A stretch of DNA of 64,000 nt from Harmothoe impar (Eukaryota; Annelida; Polychaeta; Phyllodocida; Polynoidae), in NCBI GenBank assembly GCA_947462335.1, contig OX381721.1, positions 36,730,488 to 36,794,487 on the forward strand, given 5' to 3'. Numbering within the stretch: position 1 is the stretch's first letter; each line of letters starts with the position of its first letter. Below the pieces are notes generated by a model that saw nothing but the letters and a program-made list of their open reading frames with translations, had not been told where the DNA came from and searched no databases. The position numbers were made by a program, and so were the translations under genes. This document shows, in pieces, positions 63,066 to 64,000 of this stretch.

Positions 63066-63410
63066 TTACACTCCCGCCTCACCTCTATCATAACGGTATC
63101 CATCCATGAGATGTATGAGTGGCAGAGATCCTCCCACCGAGTTGTGCCCAGGTCCTCCACCAAGTTCATTCACTTGGCTCTGATCTTGTCGTCACCAAGT
63201 TGGTTCCTGTAGATCAAGCACTGTGGTACCTGCCTATTTCCCACCATACAATAGGGTGCTGGCAGTACCCTTTAACGTCAACCCAGGCTATCCTGAGACA
63301 TGAGTGGTATGGTAGAGATCCTCCCTATGCGTTACTCAATGGGGATCCATCCTGTGCATTCACTACACAATGGGTTACTCCTTGTAGCGTTCTCTCAATG
63401 GGTACCTAAG
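63066..63410. other. No gene seen
   Basis: Several partial repeats of GGTACC and GATCCTCCCA type; CAATGGGTTACTCC-like blocks at 63320 and 63370. No exon supported. Confidence 0.35.
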
Positions 63411-63925
63411 TTAAGGTGGGTACCGTATAGGGGTAAGTATCCTCCAGACCACGTGTGGTAGCCGGGGTACACGAGATCCCGTCCTCAAGTCTCGTGCAGC
63501 ACGTGGCCGTGTGGCGGCGAGAGTTGTGGTTCTGGATTGAGCTGCTGAGTGTGGGGGGGCTGCTGTGTGAGCTGCTCTGTGAGCTGCTCTGAGCTGCTCC
63601 GTAGGTGGTGTGGTGGTGGTGGTGGGAGCCCCTGTGTGTACGGGCGTGCGGCGGGCACTGAGCACGTGTGTGTGGTGTGCGCCAACCAACTACACTGGGC
63701 GGTGTGTGAGCCGGGCCGGCCGGGGGAGGGGGGGGGGGAGAGGAGGGGGGGGGGAGGGGAGGAGGTCAGCCAATAGGAAGCGAGCTGGGAGGAGCCGACT
63801 GAGGCCGGGATGGGGAGGAGGGAGGCAGTGGAGGTGACGGAGGTAGAGGCCTTGTGGTAGTGGGAGGAGGAGGAAGTTGTGCTGGCGGGACGAGCTAGGG
63901 TCGGGGAGGGCAGGACGGGACTGTG
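63411..63925 (+). promoter_or_regulatory. CpG-rich, CCAAT-containing promoter-like segment
   Basis: The longest GC- and CpG-rich block here. It contains CACGTG-type E-boxes (GCACGTGGCC near 63499, GCACGTGTG near 63662) and GCCAATAGGAAGCGAG at about 63769 followed by purine-rich GGAGG repeats. It could be the 5' region of a gene right of the window. Frames of 92 codons on both strands are compositional artefacts. Confidence 0.4.
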
Positions 63926-64000
63926 CAGGGCAGGGCAGGGCAGGGCAGGGCAGGGTGAGACAGGGCAGGACAGGGCAGGGCAGGGCAGGGCAGGGCAGGG
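63917..64000. repeat. (GGGCA)n pentanucleotide array, open at window edge
   Basis: GGGCAGGGCAGGG repeats with a few GGACA and GTGAGA interruptions; continues past the end. Confidence 0.95.

Noticed and set aside
62747..63212. Frames with an SQTPHRRLTDA repeat
   Set aside because: An 11-bp minisatellite read in three frames; same peptide in shifted registers shows it is not selected coding sequence.
1..64000. tRNA genes
   Set aside because: I searched by eye for the GGTTCGANTCC-type B box with a matching A box and found none convincing; a covariance-model scan would be decisive.

Overview
The window looks like a gene-poor stretch of an invertebrate animal nuclear genome. It has moderate GC, CpG is not depleted, and it is packed with short non-autonomous DNA transposons (MITEs), nested insertions, minisatellites and long polypurine runs. 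I see no bacterial operon structure, no ribosome-binding-site-led genes, no tRNA or rRNA, and no recognisable protein domain. Every open frame longer than about 100 codons is either low complexity, a translated repeat, or unrecognised. I do not name a species; a marine invertebrate is plausible but unproven.

The dominant component is one family, here called PH (palindromic hairpin). About 50 full or broken copies lie between 3032 and 61255, by my boundaries roughly 10 kb. A full copy is about 245-250 bp. It has terminal inverted repeats starting CCCTTTAAGGAC and is flanked by TTAA, which suggests a piggyBac- or Kolobok-type mobilising transposase. Inside it is tiled with successive hairpins; the two largest have about 29-base arms meeting at GAGTAACTC or GAGTTACTC. 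Two different end modules (L and R) are found in the combinations L-R, R-R and L-L. Copies often abut in small arrays (41.1-42.0, 51.0-51.9, 53.0-54.4 kb).

Other families supported by terminal repeats and target duplications: a TAA/TTA-flanked GGCC-ended family (PIF/Harbinger-like), including one 1.85 kb member that encloses a 145-bp minisatellite (13120-14972); a TGCCTC-ended family with 8-bp duplications (hAT-like); two exactly 223-bp TA-flanked elements with ends CMGTAAAACCTCGCG (pogo/Tigger-like); a TA-flanked CACTGTAAAA family; a Foldback-like family whose inverted arms are arrays of a 17-bp unit (GACCGGGTG); a 210-bp family carrying a YY1-like AAGATGGCGGC; a 280-bp CTATAGACC family; and several single long-inverted-repeat elements.

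Layout: 0-3 kb minisatellite and G/C homopolymers; 3-13 kb nested MITEs with a CCAAT-box cluster at about 5.03-5.14 kb; 13.1-15.0 kb composite element; 15-20 kb mixed MITEs; 20-22.6 kb mostly unique sequence after a 30-bp minisatellite; 22.6-33 kb nested elements and two Foldback-like copies; 34-38 kb short duplications and a 480-bp GGGA tract; 38-46 kb dense PH copies; 46-50 kb Foldback-like, YY1-type and CpG-rich promoter-like sequence with an ETS motif (48.57-48.79 kb); 51-56 kb densest PH cluster; 56.8-58.7 kb polypurine tracts and a 16-bp minisatellite; 60-63 kb abutting MITEs and an 11-bp minisatellite; 63.4-64 kb a CpG-rich, CCAAT-containing segment that may be the promoter of a gene beyond the window edge. 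The only regulatory calls I can make are promoter-like segments, all inferred from motifs alone.
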